64,000 nt of DNA from Thalassovita aquimarina (GTDB lineage: Bacteria; Pseudomonadota; Alphaproteobacteria; Rhodobacterales; Rhodobacteraceae): the NCBI RefSeq assembly GCF_018219815.1, contig NZ_JADMKU010000019.1, positions 18,256 to 82,255 on the forward strand, in the 5' to 3' direction. The position numbers and the translations under genes are program-made. This document shows positions 13,301-21,758 of the stretch, piece by piece; within the stretch, counting starts at the first letter, position 1; every line of letters begins with the position of its first letter. The notes beneath the pieces are model-generated. The model made no database searches. It was given only the letters and a program-made list of their open reading frames with translations, and had not been told where the DNA came from.

Positions 13301-15043
13301 ATGATGAAATTATTGGTTTCTCTGTTTTTGGCAGTGACGATGATGGCCCGGGCGGCCGCCGCCCAGCAGGATCTGGTCTGGGTCCAGATCGAAGCCCAGC
13401 CGAACTTGACCGCCGCACAGGACCGGATCCGCGATTACGCCTCCTCCCTGGAGGACGTGAACGGTTTCTCGATGCCCGGCGGCTGGTACGCGATTTCGCT
13501 TGGGCCCTACGGGCGCGCCGATGCCGAACAGGTTCTCGACGTGCTGCGCGCCGAGGGCAAGATCCCGCAGGACGCCTATATCGCGTTCTCGTCGGCTTAC
13601 CAGCGGCAATTCTGGCCGGTGGGCAGCGAAACGCTGGCCCGCGACGACGCGGCCACCCCGCCCCAGCCGCAGACCGGCGCAGGCAGCGCGGCCGAAACCC
13701 AGCCGACACAGGTCCTGCTGCCCGATGAATCCCCGGCCGAGGCACGGCGCAGCGAAGCCGCGCTGTCCAAGGACGAACGCATGGAACTGCAGGTGATGCT
13801 GAAATGGGCCGGATTTTACGATTCGGCCATCGACGGCGCTTTCGGCCGCGGCACCCGCCGGTCCATGTCTGCCTGGCAGGAAACCCGCGGCTATGAAGCC
13901 ACCGGCGTCCTGACCACCCGCCAGCGCGCCGAACTGGCCCGCGAATACAACGCTGTGCTGGAGGGCATGGACCTGCAACTGGTGCATGACGCGGAAGCGG
14001 GCATCGAAATGCAACTGCCGCTCGGCGTGGTGGCGTTCAACCGCTACGAAGCCCCGTTCGCCCATTACGACGCCACCGGCGACATCCCCGCCAAGGTGGT
14101 GCTGATCAGCCAGGCGGGCGACCAGAAGACCCTGTTCGGGCTGTATGACATCATGCAGACGCTGGAAATCGTGCCGCTGGACGGCCCGCGCCAGCGCAAG
14201 AAGGACAGCTTCGTGTTGATCGGCGAAAGCGCCAGCACGGTATCGCACACCCAGGCCAGCCTGAAAGATGGCCAGATCAAGGGGTTCACCCTTATGTGGC
14301 CCGCCGGCGATGAAGAACGCCGCAAGCGCATCCTGGGCCTGATGCAGGAAAGCTTTGCCCGCACCGAAGGCGTCATGAGCCCCGCCGCGGGCGGCGACGC
14401 CGAGCAAAGCATCGACCTCTTGTCGGGCCTGGAGATCCGCAAGCCGCGGGTGTCGCGCTCAGGCTTCTTCGTCGACAGCCGCGGTACCGTGGTGACCACC
14501 GTCGAGGCGGTGCAACAATGCGCCCGGATCACGCTGGAAGATGGCATCGAGGCCGAAGTCATTGGCCAGAACGACGCGCTTGGCATCGCGGTTCTGAAAC
14601 CCGTGACGGCGCTGGCGCCGGTACAGGTGGCCGAACTGCAACTGGCTGCGCCGCGGCTGCAATCGGACGTGGCCGTGTCCGGCTATTCCTATGGCGGCAT
14701 CCTCGGCGCGCCGACGCTGACCTACGGCACGCTGGCCGATCTGCGCGGACTGTCGGGCGAAGAGGAACTGGCGCGGTTGACGCTGAGCACCCTGCCCGGT
14801 GATGTCGGCGGCCCGGTCTTCGACGCCGGCGGCGCGGTGATGGGGATGCTGCTGCCCAAGGCGACGGACGGCAAGCAGTTGCCCGGCGATGTCAGCTTCG
14901 CGCTGGACGCGGACAGGATCGGAAGGTTGCTGTCCGATCTGGGTCTGACCCCCACCGCTACCGACAGCCTGAACCAGATGGCGCCCGAGGATCTGACCGA
15001 CAAGGCCAACGGCATGACCGTTCTGGTCAATTGCTGGGAATGA
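13301..15043 (+). CDS. Secreted SPOR-like / peptidoglycan-binding / degenerate trypsin-fold protein
   Basis: 580 aa. The start at 13301 gives a signal peptide (MMKLLVSLFLAVTMMARAAAA); an in-frame ATG at 13265 is the alternative. Residues ~25-105 look SPOR-like (LVWVQIEAQPNL, GGWYAISLGPYGRADAEQ). Residues ~165-225 are a PG_binding_1 domain (LQVMLKWAGFYDSAIDGAFG). Residues ~385-560 have a trypsin-like fold (GFFVDSRGTVVTT, NDALGIAVLK, LPGDVGGPVF). The catalytic triad is broken: the His position is Glu402 and the Ser position is Val502, with Asp425 kept. It is therefore probably a periplasmic wall-associated binding protein and not an active protease (inference). Confidence 0.8.
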   Translation: MMKLLVSLFLAVTMMARAAAAQQDLVWVQIEAQPNLTAAQDRIRDYASSLEDVNGFSMPGGWYAISLGPYGRADAEQVLDVLRAEGKIPQDAYIAFSSAYQRQFWPVGSETLARDDAATPPQPQTGAGSAAETQPTQVLLPDESPAEARRSEAALSKDERMELQVMLKWAGFYDSAIDGAFGRGTRRSMSAWQETRGYEATGVLTTRQRAELAREYNAVLEGMDLQLVHDAEAGIEMQLPLGVVAFNRYEAPFAHYDATGDIPAKVVLISQAGDQKTLFGLYDIMQTLEIVPLDGPRQRKKDSFVLIGESASTVSHTQASLKDGQIKGFTLMWPAGDEERRKRILGLMQESFARTEGVMSPAAGGDAEQSIDLLSGLEIRKPRVSRSGFFVDSRGTVVTTVEAVQQCARITLEDGIEAEVIGQNDALGIAVLKPVTALAPVQVAELQLAAPRLQSDVAVSGYSYGGILGAPTLTYGTLADLRGLSGEEELARLTLSTLPGDVGGPVFDAGGAVMGMLLPKATDGKQLPGDVSFALDADRIGRLLSDLGLTPTATDSLNQMAPEDLTDKANGMTVLVNCWE

Positions 15044-15068
15044 CCGGCACGCGGAACCTAACAGATGG

Positions 15069-15097
15069 AACCGGCGCTTCGGCGCCGGTTTTTGTTT
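15069..15097 (+). terminator. Rho-independent terminator
   Basis: Nine-base-pair stem AACCGGCGC / GCGCCGGTT with loop TTCG followed by TTTGTTT, 25 bases after the stop of the secreted trypsin-fold protein gene. Confidence 0.88.
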
Positions 15098-15124
15098 GCG
15101 GCACAGCCTGAATTCCTGCCCCGA

Positions 15125-16573
15125 TCACGCCCGCCAGAAGGCCACGGTCAGCATTGCATAGACCGCCAGCAGTTCCAGCCGGCCGATCAGCATCGCCCCC
15201 GACAGCAGCCATTTCGCGGTATCGTTCAGGCCGGAAAAGTTACCCGCCGGCCCGATCATGTCGCCCAGTCCCGGCCCGATATTCGCCAGCGCCGAGGCCG
15301 CGCCGGACACCGAGGTGATGAAATCCAGCCCCGTCATCGCCAGAGCCACCGACATCAGCCCCAGGGTGACCACGAAAAACACGAAGAACGACATCACAGA
15401 GTTCAGCACGTCGTCGTCGATCTTGCGCCCCGCATAGCGCGGCACGAACAGCCCGCTGGGCGAGCGGGTCTTGCGCAGCTGCGCCTTGATCGAGGCGAGC
15501 AGGATCTGGTAGCGGAAAATCTTCACCGAACAGGCGGTCGATCCGGCGCAGCCCCCGATCAGCCCGGTGAAGAAGAACAGCGTGATCAGAAGGTTTCCCC
15601 AGCCCATGTAATCGGCGCTGGCATAACCGGTGCCGGTGATGATCGACGTGATGTTGAACACGGCCTCGCGGAAGGATTTTTCCCAGTGATGCGGGAAAAC
15701 CGCCAGCAGCACAAAGGTGGTGAAGGCGATCAGCACCGCCATCGTCAGCACGAAGCCATAGACCTGCCGGTCCTTCAAAAGCGCAGTGCGGTGGCCGTTG
15801 ACCATCTGCACGTAGCGCACGAAAGGCAGCGCGGCCAGCACCATGAACACGGCGGCGACATATTCCAACGGCCCCGAAAACGCTGCAAAAGACGCGTCAC
15901 GCGTCGAAAAGCCCCCCGTCGAAATCGTGGTCAGCGCGTGCACCGTGGCGTCGAACGCCTCCATCCCCAGCACCATGTAGGTGAACAGGCACACCATCGT
16001 CAGCGCCACGTAGATCACCGAGATCTGCGATGCGATCTCGGTGGCGCGGGGCAGGATCTTGCCCATCGTGTCGAAGCTTTCGGAGCGGAAAATCTGCATC
16101 CCCCCCACCCGCAGCTCCGGCAGGAAGACCATCGCCACCACGATGATGCCGATCCCGCCCAGCCATTGCAGGATGCCGCGCCAGAGCAGCAACCCCTTGG
16201 GCAGGGTATCGAGCCCGGTGAAAACGGTGGCCCCGGTCGTGGTCAGCCCCGACATCGCCTCGAAAAACGCATCCACCGGGCGCGCATCCGTTTCGCCCAG
16301 CATGAAAGGCAGCGCGCCGAACATCGGCAGCGCCAGCCAGACGCCGGTGGTCAGCAGGAAGGTTTGCTGGATCGACAGGCCTTCGCGGGTACCGTTCTGG
16401 CAGGCCAGCGCGATCAGGCCACCGGTCAGCACCGTCAGCAATGCGCTTTCGGCGAAGCTGCGCCAGTGATCGCGGCCTTCGGCGATGTCGACCAGCATCG
16501 GCGGCAGCATGGTCAGCCCAAGCGCCGCCACCAGAAGGCCAATCACGTATCCGACGGGTCTCAGATCAAACAT
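15125..16573 (-). CDS. trkH: TrkH-type potassium uptake channel subunit
   Basis: 482 aa polytopic inner-membrane protein of the Trk/Ktr family, which conducts K+ with a cytoplasmic TrkA/KtrA gating partner. Roughly ten membrane segments are visible, with selectivity-filter-like loops including SGLTTTGATVF, TISTGGFSTRD, IITGTGYASADY and GLIGGCAGSTACSVK. The ATG at 16573 (MFDLRPVGYVIGLLV) is chosen because the frame-opening codon upstream is TTG without a ribosome-binding site. No trkA gene is in the window. Confidence 0.93.
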   Translation of the reverse strand: MFDLRPVGYVIGLLVAALGLTMLPPMLVDIAEGRDHWRSFAESALLTVLTGGLIALACQNGTREGLSIQQTFLLTTGVWLALPMFGALPFMLGETDARPVDAFFEAMSGLTTTGATVFTGLDTLPKGLLLWRGILQWLGGIGIIVVAMVFLPELRVGGMQIFRSESFDTMGKILPRATEIASQISVIYVALTMVCLFTYMVLGMEAFDATVHALTTISTGGFSTRDASFAAFSGPLEYVAAVFMVLAALPFVRYVQMVNGHRTALLKDRQVYGFVLTMAVLIAFTTFVLLAVFPHHWEKSFREAVFNITSIITGTGYASADYMGWGNLLITLFFFTGLIGGCAGSTACSVKIFRYQILLASIKAQLRKTRSPSGLFVPRYAGRKIDDDVLNSVMSFFVFFVVTLGLMSVALAMTGLDFITSVSGAASALANIGPGLGDMIGPAGNFSGLNDTAKWLLSGAMLIGRLELLAVYAMLTVAFWRA

Positions 16574-16624
16574 AACCGCAGCGATGGCGCGACCGGCCCG
16601 ATGTGTCAAGCACCTTGACCGAGA

Positions 16625-16666
16625 ACAAAAAGAAAGCCCCGCGCCGGATGATCCAGCGTGGGGCCT
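16625..16666 (-). terminator. Terminator of the DUF1127 gene
   Basis: On the minus strand a stem GGCCCCACGC / GCGCGGGGC is followed by TTTCTTTTTG. It is 30 bases past the stop of the small DUF1127 gene and upstream of trkH. Confidence 0.75.
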
Positions 16667-16696
16667 TAAAACTTGGATTTCTGGTCTGCAGCGAGA

Positions 16697-16924
16697 TCAG
16701 AGATAGAACATGTCGCGGAACACGTAACGCGGAATTTCTTCGCGCTTCAGGCCCAGTGCGGCCAGTTCTGCGTCGGACTTTGCGTCCAGTTTCTGAACCT
16801 GGTCGATGCGCGACCGGCGCGTCATGTAATCGTTCAGGCCGGCGCTGAGGCCTGCCAGGATGCTGCCGACGCGGTCGCGAAGACCATTTTTCGCGATCGA
16901 TACGTTAACTGCTTGCGTTGCCAT
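16697..16924 (-). CDS. DUF1127-type small protein
   Basis: 75 aa. The C-terminal half resembles the short DUF1127/YjiS-like motif (YMTRRSRIDQVQKLDAKSDAELAALGLKREEIPRYVFRDMF), with the usual 'sDaeLaalGl.R.eI' core. The ATG at 16924 follows GAGGG; the frame is open 16 codons upstream. Some alphaproteobacterial DUF1127 proteins are tied to RNA turnover or phosphate and carbon metabolism, but the role of this one is unknown. It has its own terminator. Confidence 0.8.
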   Translation of the reverse strand: MATQAVNVSIAKNGLRDRVGSILAGLSAGLNDYMTRRSRIDQVQKLDAKSDAELAALGLKREEIPRYVFRDMFYL

Positions 16925-17078
16925 TTCGGAACCCTCGGTTGCTTCTTTGGTTCCCCCCTTGGCAATCAACATAGGTAAGTGTGACTGACTTTACTAATTC
17001 CGTTTCAGAATATCGGCCCTGCGTCCGCTGCAACGCAGAAAAATTCGCGGACGCAGGCACGCAACGAAGAAAATCGGT

Positions 17079-17441
17079 TCAGACCGGCATGTTTTCCGCC
17101 GCATCGTCATCGTCGGCCGAAACCAAGCTGCCGGCAGGTTCCGGCATAGCCGGCGGCGCCGAGGGTTTACGCGTCTTGCGCGTCGCTGCCGTTGCCGCTT
17201 TCCGCGCCCCGCGCGACGGGGCGGCGGATTTCACGGGCTGCCTTGCGGTGGCCGATCTGCGCCTGACCGGCCTCTTCTCCGGCTCGGCGCCGGCCTCTTC
17301 CTCGTCCTGCGTCACACCGGCCAGTGGTCCCATCGCCATCTTGGTCAATGCCTGCATCATCTGCGACTGGTATTCGAAACCGAACGACGTCAGGCGCAGC
17401 ATCGCCAGCGTCATTTGATATGGATTCATGACATGGATCAT
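17079..17441 (-). CDS. Small protein with helical head and basic Ala/Pro-rich tail
   Basis: 120 aa, not assigned to a family. Residues 1-45 (MNPYQMTLAMLRLTSFGFEYQSQMMQAL...) look like a hydrophobic/amphipathic helix reminiscent of phasin-type or polyhydroxyalkanoate-associated proteins. Residues 50-105 are rich in Arg, Lys, Ala and Pro, similar in composition to histone H1-like tails, and the end is acidic (SADDDDAAE). The ATG at 17441 has GGAAAGGA at six bases; a second ATG four codons in is possible. The gene seems real from its codon use and start signal. Confidence 0.6.
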   Translation of the reverse strand: MIHVMNPYQMTLAMLRLTSFGFEYQSQMMQALTKMAMGPLAGVTQDEEEAGAEPEKRPVRRRSATARQPVKSAAPSRGARKAATAATRKTRKPSAPPAMPEPAGSLVSADDDDAAENMPV

Positions 17442-17636
17442 CGTCTATCCTTTCCGGGAAACATCCCTGTGAACGGGTCATTGCCTAACAGGCCTACGCA
17501 ACGACAAGATGAAGGCCGTCCTACCCGTCAGTCTGGGGAGGAAATGCATCCCGACCAAACATTTCCGCCGCCCCAGCGCACCGAACGTCGGTTTCGGCAA
17601 TTTTCTGCACAAAATCCGGGCAACGCGGCGGCGGGG

Positions 17637-18737
17637 TCAGCCGACGTGGTAAAGCGTATTGAACAGCTTGGGATCGATGCTTTCGCAGGCAAACGTGCCG
17701 CCCTCGGTCAGGATGCTGACCGCGTCATGACTGTGCAGGCTTTCCTGATGGCTCGCCACGATGCGGAAATCGCCGACGCGCGGATCGTCTTCCAGCGCTT
17801 GCGCGAACAGCCGGGTGGCGTCTTCGACGAAAATCGGATTGGCCGCGTTCAGTTCGGCAAAGGCCTGTTCGTCCTCGCGCTTGACCATCACCTGGGTTTC
17901 GGTCGGTATCGCCTTGCGCGCCATGTCGATCAGATCCTCGAACCACAGGCAATCGCCTTCGCGCGCGACCACCGATATCCGCGCAACCGAGCGCTGCGAA
18001 TGCGGCGTCGCCAGCTGGCCGCGAAATTGCCGCGCATGTTCGCTGAGTTCCAGCGAACAGGGGCAGGTCGAGGAATAGACGTAATCGAGATGGATGATCT
18101 TTTTCCGCGTCCCGGCCGTTTCGATCAGTTCCAGCGCGATATCGTAATACTGGAACCCTTCCAGCCCCGAGCGCAATGATGCCAGCTTCATCGGGTAGGA
18201 AAAGCGCATCTGAATACGCGCGTCGAAGCTTTCCAGATCGGATTTGTAATCTTCCAGCGCCGCTTCGATCACCTCGAAGCTGAAGGTCTTTTCGGCGTGC
18301 CTGTAGAAGGACCGCATGATGCGGGACATGTTGATGCCCTTCTTTTCCGCCTCGAGGCTGACAGTGCCGGTAACGCTGGTTTCCAATGTCAGGTCGCCAT
18401 CATCACGGGTATGAAAGCTGATCGGCAGGCGGAAATTGGAAATGCCGACATGCTGGATGACCCGCTTGACGCCGCGGATCAGGCTGGCCGGGCCATTCTG
18501 CAGGTCGGGCAGGCTGTCCTTGTAATCGCCGTCGACCTCGAATTCCTCGGGGTATTCACGCCGCAGCGCCGGGTAATTGGCCAATGCCGTATCGGGCAGC
18601 AGCCGCGCCACCGCCGGATCGAGATCGGCGATTTCCTCGGGCGTGGCCCCGGCAGCCCAGTCGCGCAGCCGGGCCAAGGCCTCTTCGGCCTCTTTCCGGC
18701 GGGTCAGGGCATCGATTTCAGCGGTGTGGACGTTCAT
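17637..18737 (-). CDS. folE2: GTP cyclohydrolase FolE2 (type IB)
   Basis: 366 aa. FolE2 converts GTP to dihydroneopterin triphosphate, the first step of folate synthesis, using metals other than zinc more readily than FolE. The active-site Cys lies in SSTCPCSLELSEH, with NMSRIMRSFY and the metal-binding Glu/His region (FVEDATRLFAQ, VASHQESLHSHDAV) as family marks. The length is typical. The substrate chain continues through folB and folP at 3.9-5.8 kb. FolE2 genes are often under Zur control, but I could not identify a convincing Zur box upstream. Confidence 0.94.
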   Translation of the reverse strand: MNVHTAEIDALTRRKEAEEALARLRDWAAGATPEEIADLDPAVARLLPDTALANYPALRREYPEEFEVDGDYKDSLPDLQNGPASLIRGVKRVIQHVGISNFRLPISFHTRDDGDLTLETSVTGTVSLEAEKKGINMSRIMRSFYRHAEKTFSFEVIEAALEDYKSDLESFDARIQMRFSYPMKLASLRSGLEGFQYYDIALELIETAGTRKKIIHLDYVYSSTCPCSLELSEHARQFRGQLATPHSQRSVARISVVAREGDCLWFEDLIDMARKAIPTETQVMVKREDEQAFAELNAANPIFVEDATRLFAQALEDDPRVGDFRIVASHQESLHSHDAVSILTEGGTFACESIDPKLFNTLYHVG

Positions 18738-18819
18738 GTTGCCGCTCCTGCGCAGTCTGGTCGCTATGATAACTTAGGACCGAAACCGGTGATTTCCAAA
18801 TCCCGCCGCTTTTTTCCAC

Positions 18820-18857
18820 AAAAACGCGCCCGGGGGCGCGGTGCCCCGGCGCGCGAA
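18820..18857 (-). terminator. Terminator of metZ
   Basis: On the minus strand GCGCGCCGGGG and CCCCCGGGCGCG form a long GC stem with a short loop, followed by TTTTTGTGG. It starts about ten bases after the metZ stop. Confidence 0.8.
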
Positions 18858-18866
18858 TTGCAGTGC

Positions 18867-20048
18867 TTACGACTTGTCCAGCGCCTGTTCCAGATCGGCG
18901 ATCAGATCCTCGGGATCTTCCAGCCCGGCCGAGAACCGCACCAATCCGTCGGAAATACCCAAGATATCCTTCTGATCCTGCGGCAGACGCTGATGCGTCG
19001 TGGTGGCAGGGTGGGTGGCGATCGACTTGGCGTCGGCGAAGTTGTTCGAAATCGTGACGAGTTTCAGCGCGTTGAGGAACCGGAAACAGGCTTCCTTGCC
19101 GCCCTTGACCTCGAAAGCCAGAACGGTACCGCCCGCCGGCGCCTGACTGCGCGCCAAGTCGTGCTGCGGATGGTCCGCATGGGTCGGATAGCGCACCGCG
19201 CTGAGCTTGGAATGGCCCGACAGCGCCTCGGCGATCCGTTCCGCCGTCGCGGCCTGCGCCCGCACCCTGAGTTCCATCGTTTCCAGCGATTTCAGATGGG
19301 TCCAGGCGGTAAACGGGTTCATCGCCCCACCGGTGTGCTTGACGTAGGTTTCAATCGGGCCGCGGATCAGGTCCTTGGGGCCGCAGATCACGCCGCCCAG
19401 CATCCGCCCCTGCCCGTCCACGTGCTTGGTGGTCGACACGATGGAAATATCGGCGCCGCAGGCCTTGGCATAGGAAAAGACCGGCGTCGCCATCGCGTCA
19501 TCGACCAGCACCAGCGCATCCACCGCATGGGCCAGGTCGCAGACATGTTTCAGGTCGATCACTTCCAGCGTCGGGTTGGAAATCGATTCCAGGAACACCA
19601 GCGTCGTGTCGGGCCGGATCGCTGCCGCCCAGGCCTCGTTATCGGTACCGTCAACCAGCGTCACCTCGACCCCGAACCGGCCAAGGATATCCTGCAGCAC
19701 ATACAGACAGGAACCGAACAAGGCGCGCGAGGCCACCACGTGATCGCCCGCCTTCAAGAGAGCCGTCAGCGCCGCGTTCACCGCCGCCATGCCAGAAGCG
19801 CAGGCGAAGGCGTCTTCATAGCCGAGATAACCGGAAATCCGATCCTCGAACATCGCCATGGTCGGGTTGCCGTAGCGGGCATAGATGAATTCATCCTCGC
19901 CCGCCTTCTGGAACCGCGCCTCGGCCTGTTCCGCCGTGTCGTAGACGAAACCCTGCGTCAGGAAGATCGCCTCGCTCACCTCGTTGTATTGGCTGCGGCG
20001 CGTACCGCCATGAACCAGCTTGGTGCGGTTTTTCCAGTTCTCGCTCAT
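18867..20048 (-). CDS. metZ: O-succinylhomoserine sulfhydrylase
   Basis: 393 aa Cys/Met-metabolism PLP enzyme (fold type I, trans-sulfuration family). It makes homocysteine from O-succinyl- (or O-acetyl-) homoserine and sulfide. Visible marks are YARYGNPTMAMFEDRI, the ASGMAAVNAAL phosphate-binding turn, LVDDAMATPVF, and the Schiff-base Lys in STTKHVDGQGRMLGG. The ATG at 20048 is preceded by GGAGGA. A SAM-II riboswitch lies in its leader, which fits feedback control of methionine synthesis by S-adenosylmethionine and supports the metZ assignment over other paralogues. Confidence 0.94.
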   Translation of the reverse strand: MSENWKNRTKLVHGGTRRSQYNEVSEAIFLTQGFVYDTAEQAEARFQKAGEDEFIYARYGNPTMAMFEDRISGYLGYEDAFACASGMAAVNAALTALLKAGDHVVASRALFGSCLYVLQDILGRFGVEVTLVDGTDNEAWAAAIRPDTTLVFLESISNPTLEVIDLKHVCDLAHAVDALVLVDDAMATPVFSYAKACGADISIVSTTKHVDGQGRMLGGVICGPKDLIRGPIETYVKHTGGAMNPFTAWTHLKSLETMELRVRAQAATAERIAEALSGHSKLSAVRYPTHADHPQHDLARSQAPAGGTVLAFEVKGGKEACFRFLNALKLVTISNNFADAKSIATHPATTTHQRLPQDQKDILGISDGLVRFSAGLEDPEDLIADLEQALDKS

Positions 20049-20059
20049 CTTTCATCCTC

Positions 20060-20128
20060 CGGCGCCTGTCGCGCCAAATAAAAAAACCCCGACGCGGTCA
20101 AGCGAAAGGGATTCTTTCATCCTGACCT
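20060..20128 (-). promoter_or_regulatory. Possible SAM-II expression platform in the metZ leader
   Basis: Between aptamer and start codon the RNA can form an imperfect hairpin (GGUCAGG...GAAAG / CUUUC...UUGACC) whose 5' strand begins inside the pseudoknot-forming AAAAGG. About nine bases later comes a run of seven T. Then follows a small hairpin GGCGC-gacag-GCGCC directly before the GGAGGA ribosome site. Either could act in transcription termination or translation control; I cannot tell which. Confidence 0.4.
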
Positions 20129-20182
20129 TTTAGCGGAATGTTTAGCGTGGCCCGCAATCCGGTAACAAATCGCCACGTGCTG
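20122..20182 (-). ncRNA. SAM-II riboswitch
   Basis: Read on the minus strand, the leader of metZ contains ACGUGGCGAUUUGUUACC, then GGAUUGCGGGCCACGCUAAAC, then GCUAAAAGG. This matches the SAM-II (metA motif) aptamer in order and spacing: a P1 stem CGUGG/CCACG, the conserved loop GAUUU..ACCG.AUUGC, and the 3' segment GCUAAA(A)AGG that forms the pseudoknot. SAM-II aptamers are known from alphaproteobacterial metA/metX/metZ leaders, where SAM represses the gene. Here the aptamer ends about 75 bases before the start codon, so control is unlikely to be simple masking of the ribosome site by the aptamer. Confidence 0.88.
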
Positions 20183-20371
20183 CGCTGATACGCCGCTGTG
20201 CGCTATCCGTCAACTGCCTCTCGGCGTCGCCAAGACCAGCCCGGCCGCCGAACCGGCGCCATCCCCGCCGATCGCGCTGTTCACGCTTGTTTGTCCCGAT
20301 CTGGGCCGGCCTGCCCTTGTCCCCGGCGGCAAAAGTCTCATCATGAGGCCAATGTGAGAGGAACGCGCGAC

Positions 20372-21079
20372 ATGACCAAACCGATCGAGCTTTATTACTG
20401 GCCAACGCCGAACGGCTGGAAAATCACCATCGCCCTGGAAGAGATGGGACTGCCCTACAACCTGAATCTGGTGAATATCGGCGCGGGCGAACAGTTCGAC
20501 CCCGATTTCCTCAAGATCGCCCCGAACAACCGGATGCCCGCGATCATCGATCCCGAAGGTCCTGACGGCGATCCGATATCGATCTTCGAATCCGGCGCGA
20601 TCCTGCAATACCTTGCGCGCAAGACCGGCAAATTCTACGGCGAAACCGAACGCGAAAGGATCGCAATCGAGCAATGGCTGATGTGGCAGATGGGCGGGGT
20701 CGGCCCGATGGCCGGACAGGCGCATCACTTCCTGAAATACGCCCCCGCGATGGATCCGCCCAACGACCTGCCCTATGCCAAGGACCGCTACCGCAACGAG
20801 GTCGGCCGGCTCTACCGGGTACTGGACACCCAGCTGGGCCGGCATGAATACGTGGCGGGCGATTTCTATTCCATCGCCGACATGGCGATCTGGCCCTGGG
20901 CCTCGCTGTGGGAAGGACAGGAACAAACGCTGGACGACAAGCCCAACATGAAACGCTGGCTCGACCAGCTGGGCAACCGCACCGGCGTTCAGAAGGGCCG
21001 CGCCGTGGCCGCCGACAAACGCGCAAGGCTGCAGGACAACAAGGACGCGCAGAAGGTTCTGTTCGGACAGAAGGGCTAA
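20372..21079 (+). CDS. Glutathione S-transferase (nu-class / YghU-YfcG-like)
   Basis: 235 aa. An N-terminal thioredoxin-fold domain (LYYWPTPNGWKITIALEEMGLPY, with cis-Pro in NRMPAIIDP and the ESGAILQYLA glutathione-binding turn) is followed by an all-helical C-terminal domain. The TPNGWK motif in place of a catalytic Tyr/Ser is typical of nu-class GSTs, which reduce disulfide-bonded or peroxide substrates using two glutathiones. The ATG at 20372 begins the conserved MTKPIELYYWPTPNG; the frame is open further upstream without homology. It lies divergent to the metZ leader. Confidence 0.9.
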   Translation: MTKPIELYYWPTPNGWKITIALEEMGLPYNLNLVNIGAGEQFDPDFLKIAPNNRMPAIIDPEGPDGDPISIFESGAILQYLARKTGKFYGETERERIAIEQWLMWQMGGVGPMAGQAHHFLKYAPAMDPPNDLPYAKDRYRNEVGRLYRVLDTQLGRHEYVAGDFYSIADMAIWPWASLWEGQEQTLDDKPNMKRWLDQLGNRTGVQKGRAVAADKRARLQDNKDAQKVLFGQKG

Positions 21080-21112
21080 GGCAAAAGGACGGGGAGCGAC
21101 AGGCTCAGCGCC

Positions 21113-21135
21113 GCGAAGTCCACCGCGGACTTCGC
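21113..21135. terminator. Hairpin between convergent GST and yciB genes
   Basis: Perfect nine-base inverted repeat GCGAAGTCC / GGACTTCGC with loop ACCGC, located in the 59-base convergent spacer. There is no T run, so it is only a candidate bidirectional terminator. Confidence 0.4.
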
Positions 21136-21138
21136 CCT

Positions 21139-21747
21139 CTAGCCTTGGTCGCCCTCTTTCGTGATCCCGTATTTGCGGAACACCGCGCCTTGGCTCATGA
21201 AGAACAGGAACACCGCGGCGGTCAGCCCGAAGGTCTTGAAGTAGACCCAGGCCTCGGTGCTCTGGGTGCGCCAGATCAGCTCGTTCAGCGCCGCCAGCCC
21301 GAAGAAGAACGCGGTCAGCCGCTTGGTCAGCACCATCCAGCCTTGCTTGTTCAACGGCAGATGCGCCTCCATCAGCGGTTCAAGGTAGCTCTGGCCGCGC
21401 AAGAGCCCGATCCCCAAGGCCCCGCCGAACAGCAGGTAAATCAGCGTCGGCTTCATCTTGAAGAACCGGTCGTCGTTCAGCCAGACCGACAAGCCGCCGA
21501 ATACCACCACCAGCACCAGCGTCACCACCTGCATCTTCGACAGGTGCCCGGTCAGCCGCCACAGCGCTAGCGTGCTGAGCACCAGTAGCGGGACGAACCC
21601 GGCGGTCACCGCGATGAAGCCCTCGTATTCGGCGCCGCCAAAGGTGAACACCCGGTCCTTCAGCAGCAGGTAGGCCGCGAAGAACGCCACGATGGGGCCG
21701 TATTCCAACCCCGATTTCAGCAGCGGATTGATCGTCTTTTCAGCCAT
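21139..21747 (-). CDS. yciB: Inner membrane-spanning protein YciB (septation protein A family)
   Basis: 202 aa with about six membrane segments. Family marks are LEYGPIVAFFAAYLL at the N-terminus, GGLSVWLNDDRFFKMKPTLIYLLFGGALG in the middle, and ALNELIWRTQSTEAWVYFKTFG near the end. YciB/IspZ proteins are linked to envelope and cell-division maintenance, but the biochemical activity is unclear. It is the last gene of a minus-strand run ftsY - small gene - DMT transporter - yciB with short spacings. Confidence 0.93.
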   Translation of the reverse strand: MAEKTINPLLKSGLEYGPIVAFFAAYLLLKDRVFTFGGAEYEGFIAVTAGFVPLLVLSTLALWRLTGHLSKMQVVTLVLVVVFGGLSVWLNDDRFFKMKPTLIYLLFGGALGIGLLRGQSYLEPLMEAHLPLNKQGWMVLTKRLTAFFFGLAALNELIWRTQSTEAWVYFKTFGLTAAVFLFFMSQGAVFRKYGITKEGDQG

Positions 21748-21758
21748 GGTGCCTCCTG

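Noticed and set aside
18738..18790. Possible Zur box upstream of folE2
   Set aside because: The AGTTATCATAG stretch is not a proper palindrome and does not match the known alphaproteobacterial Zur consensus well enough.
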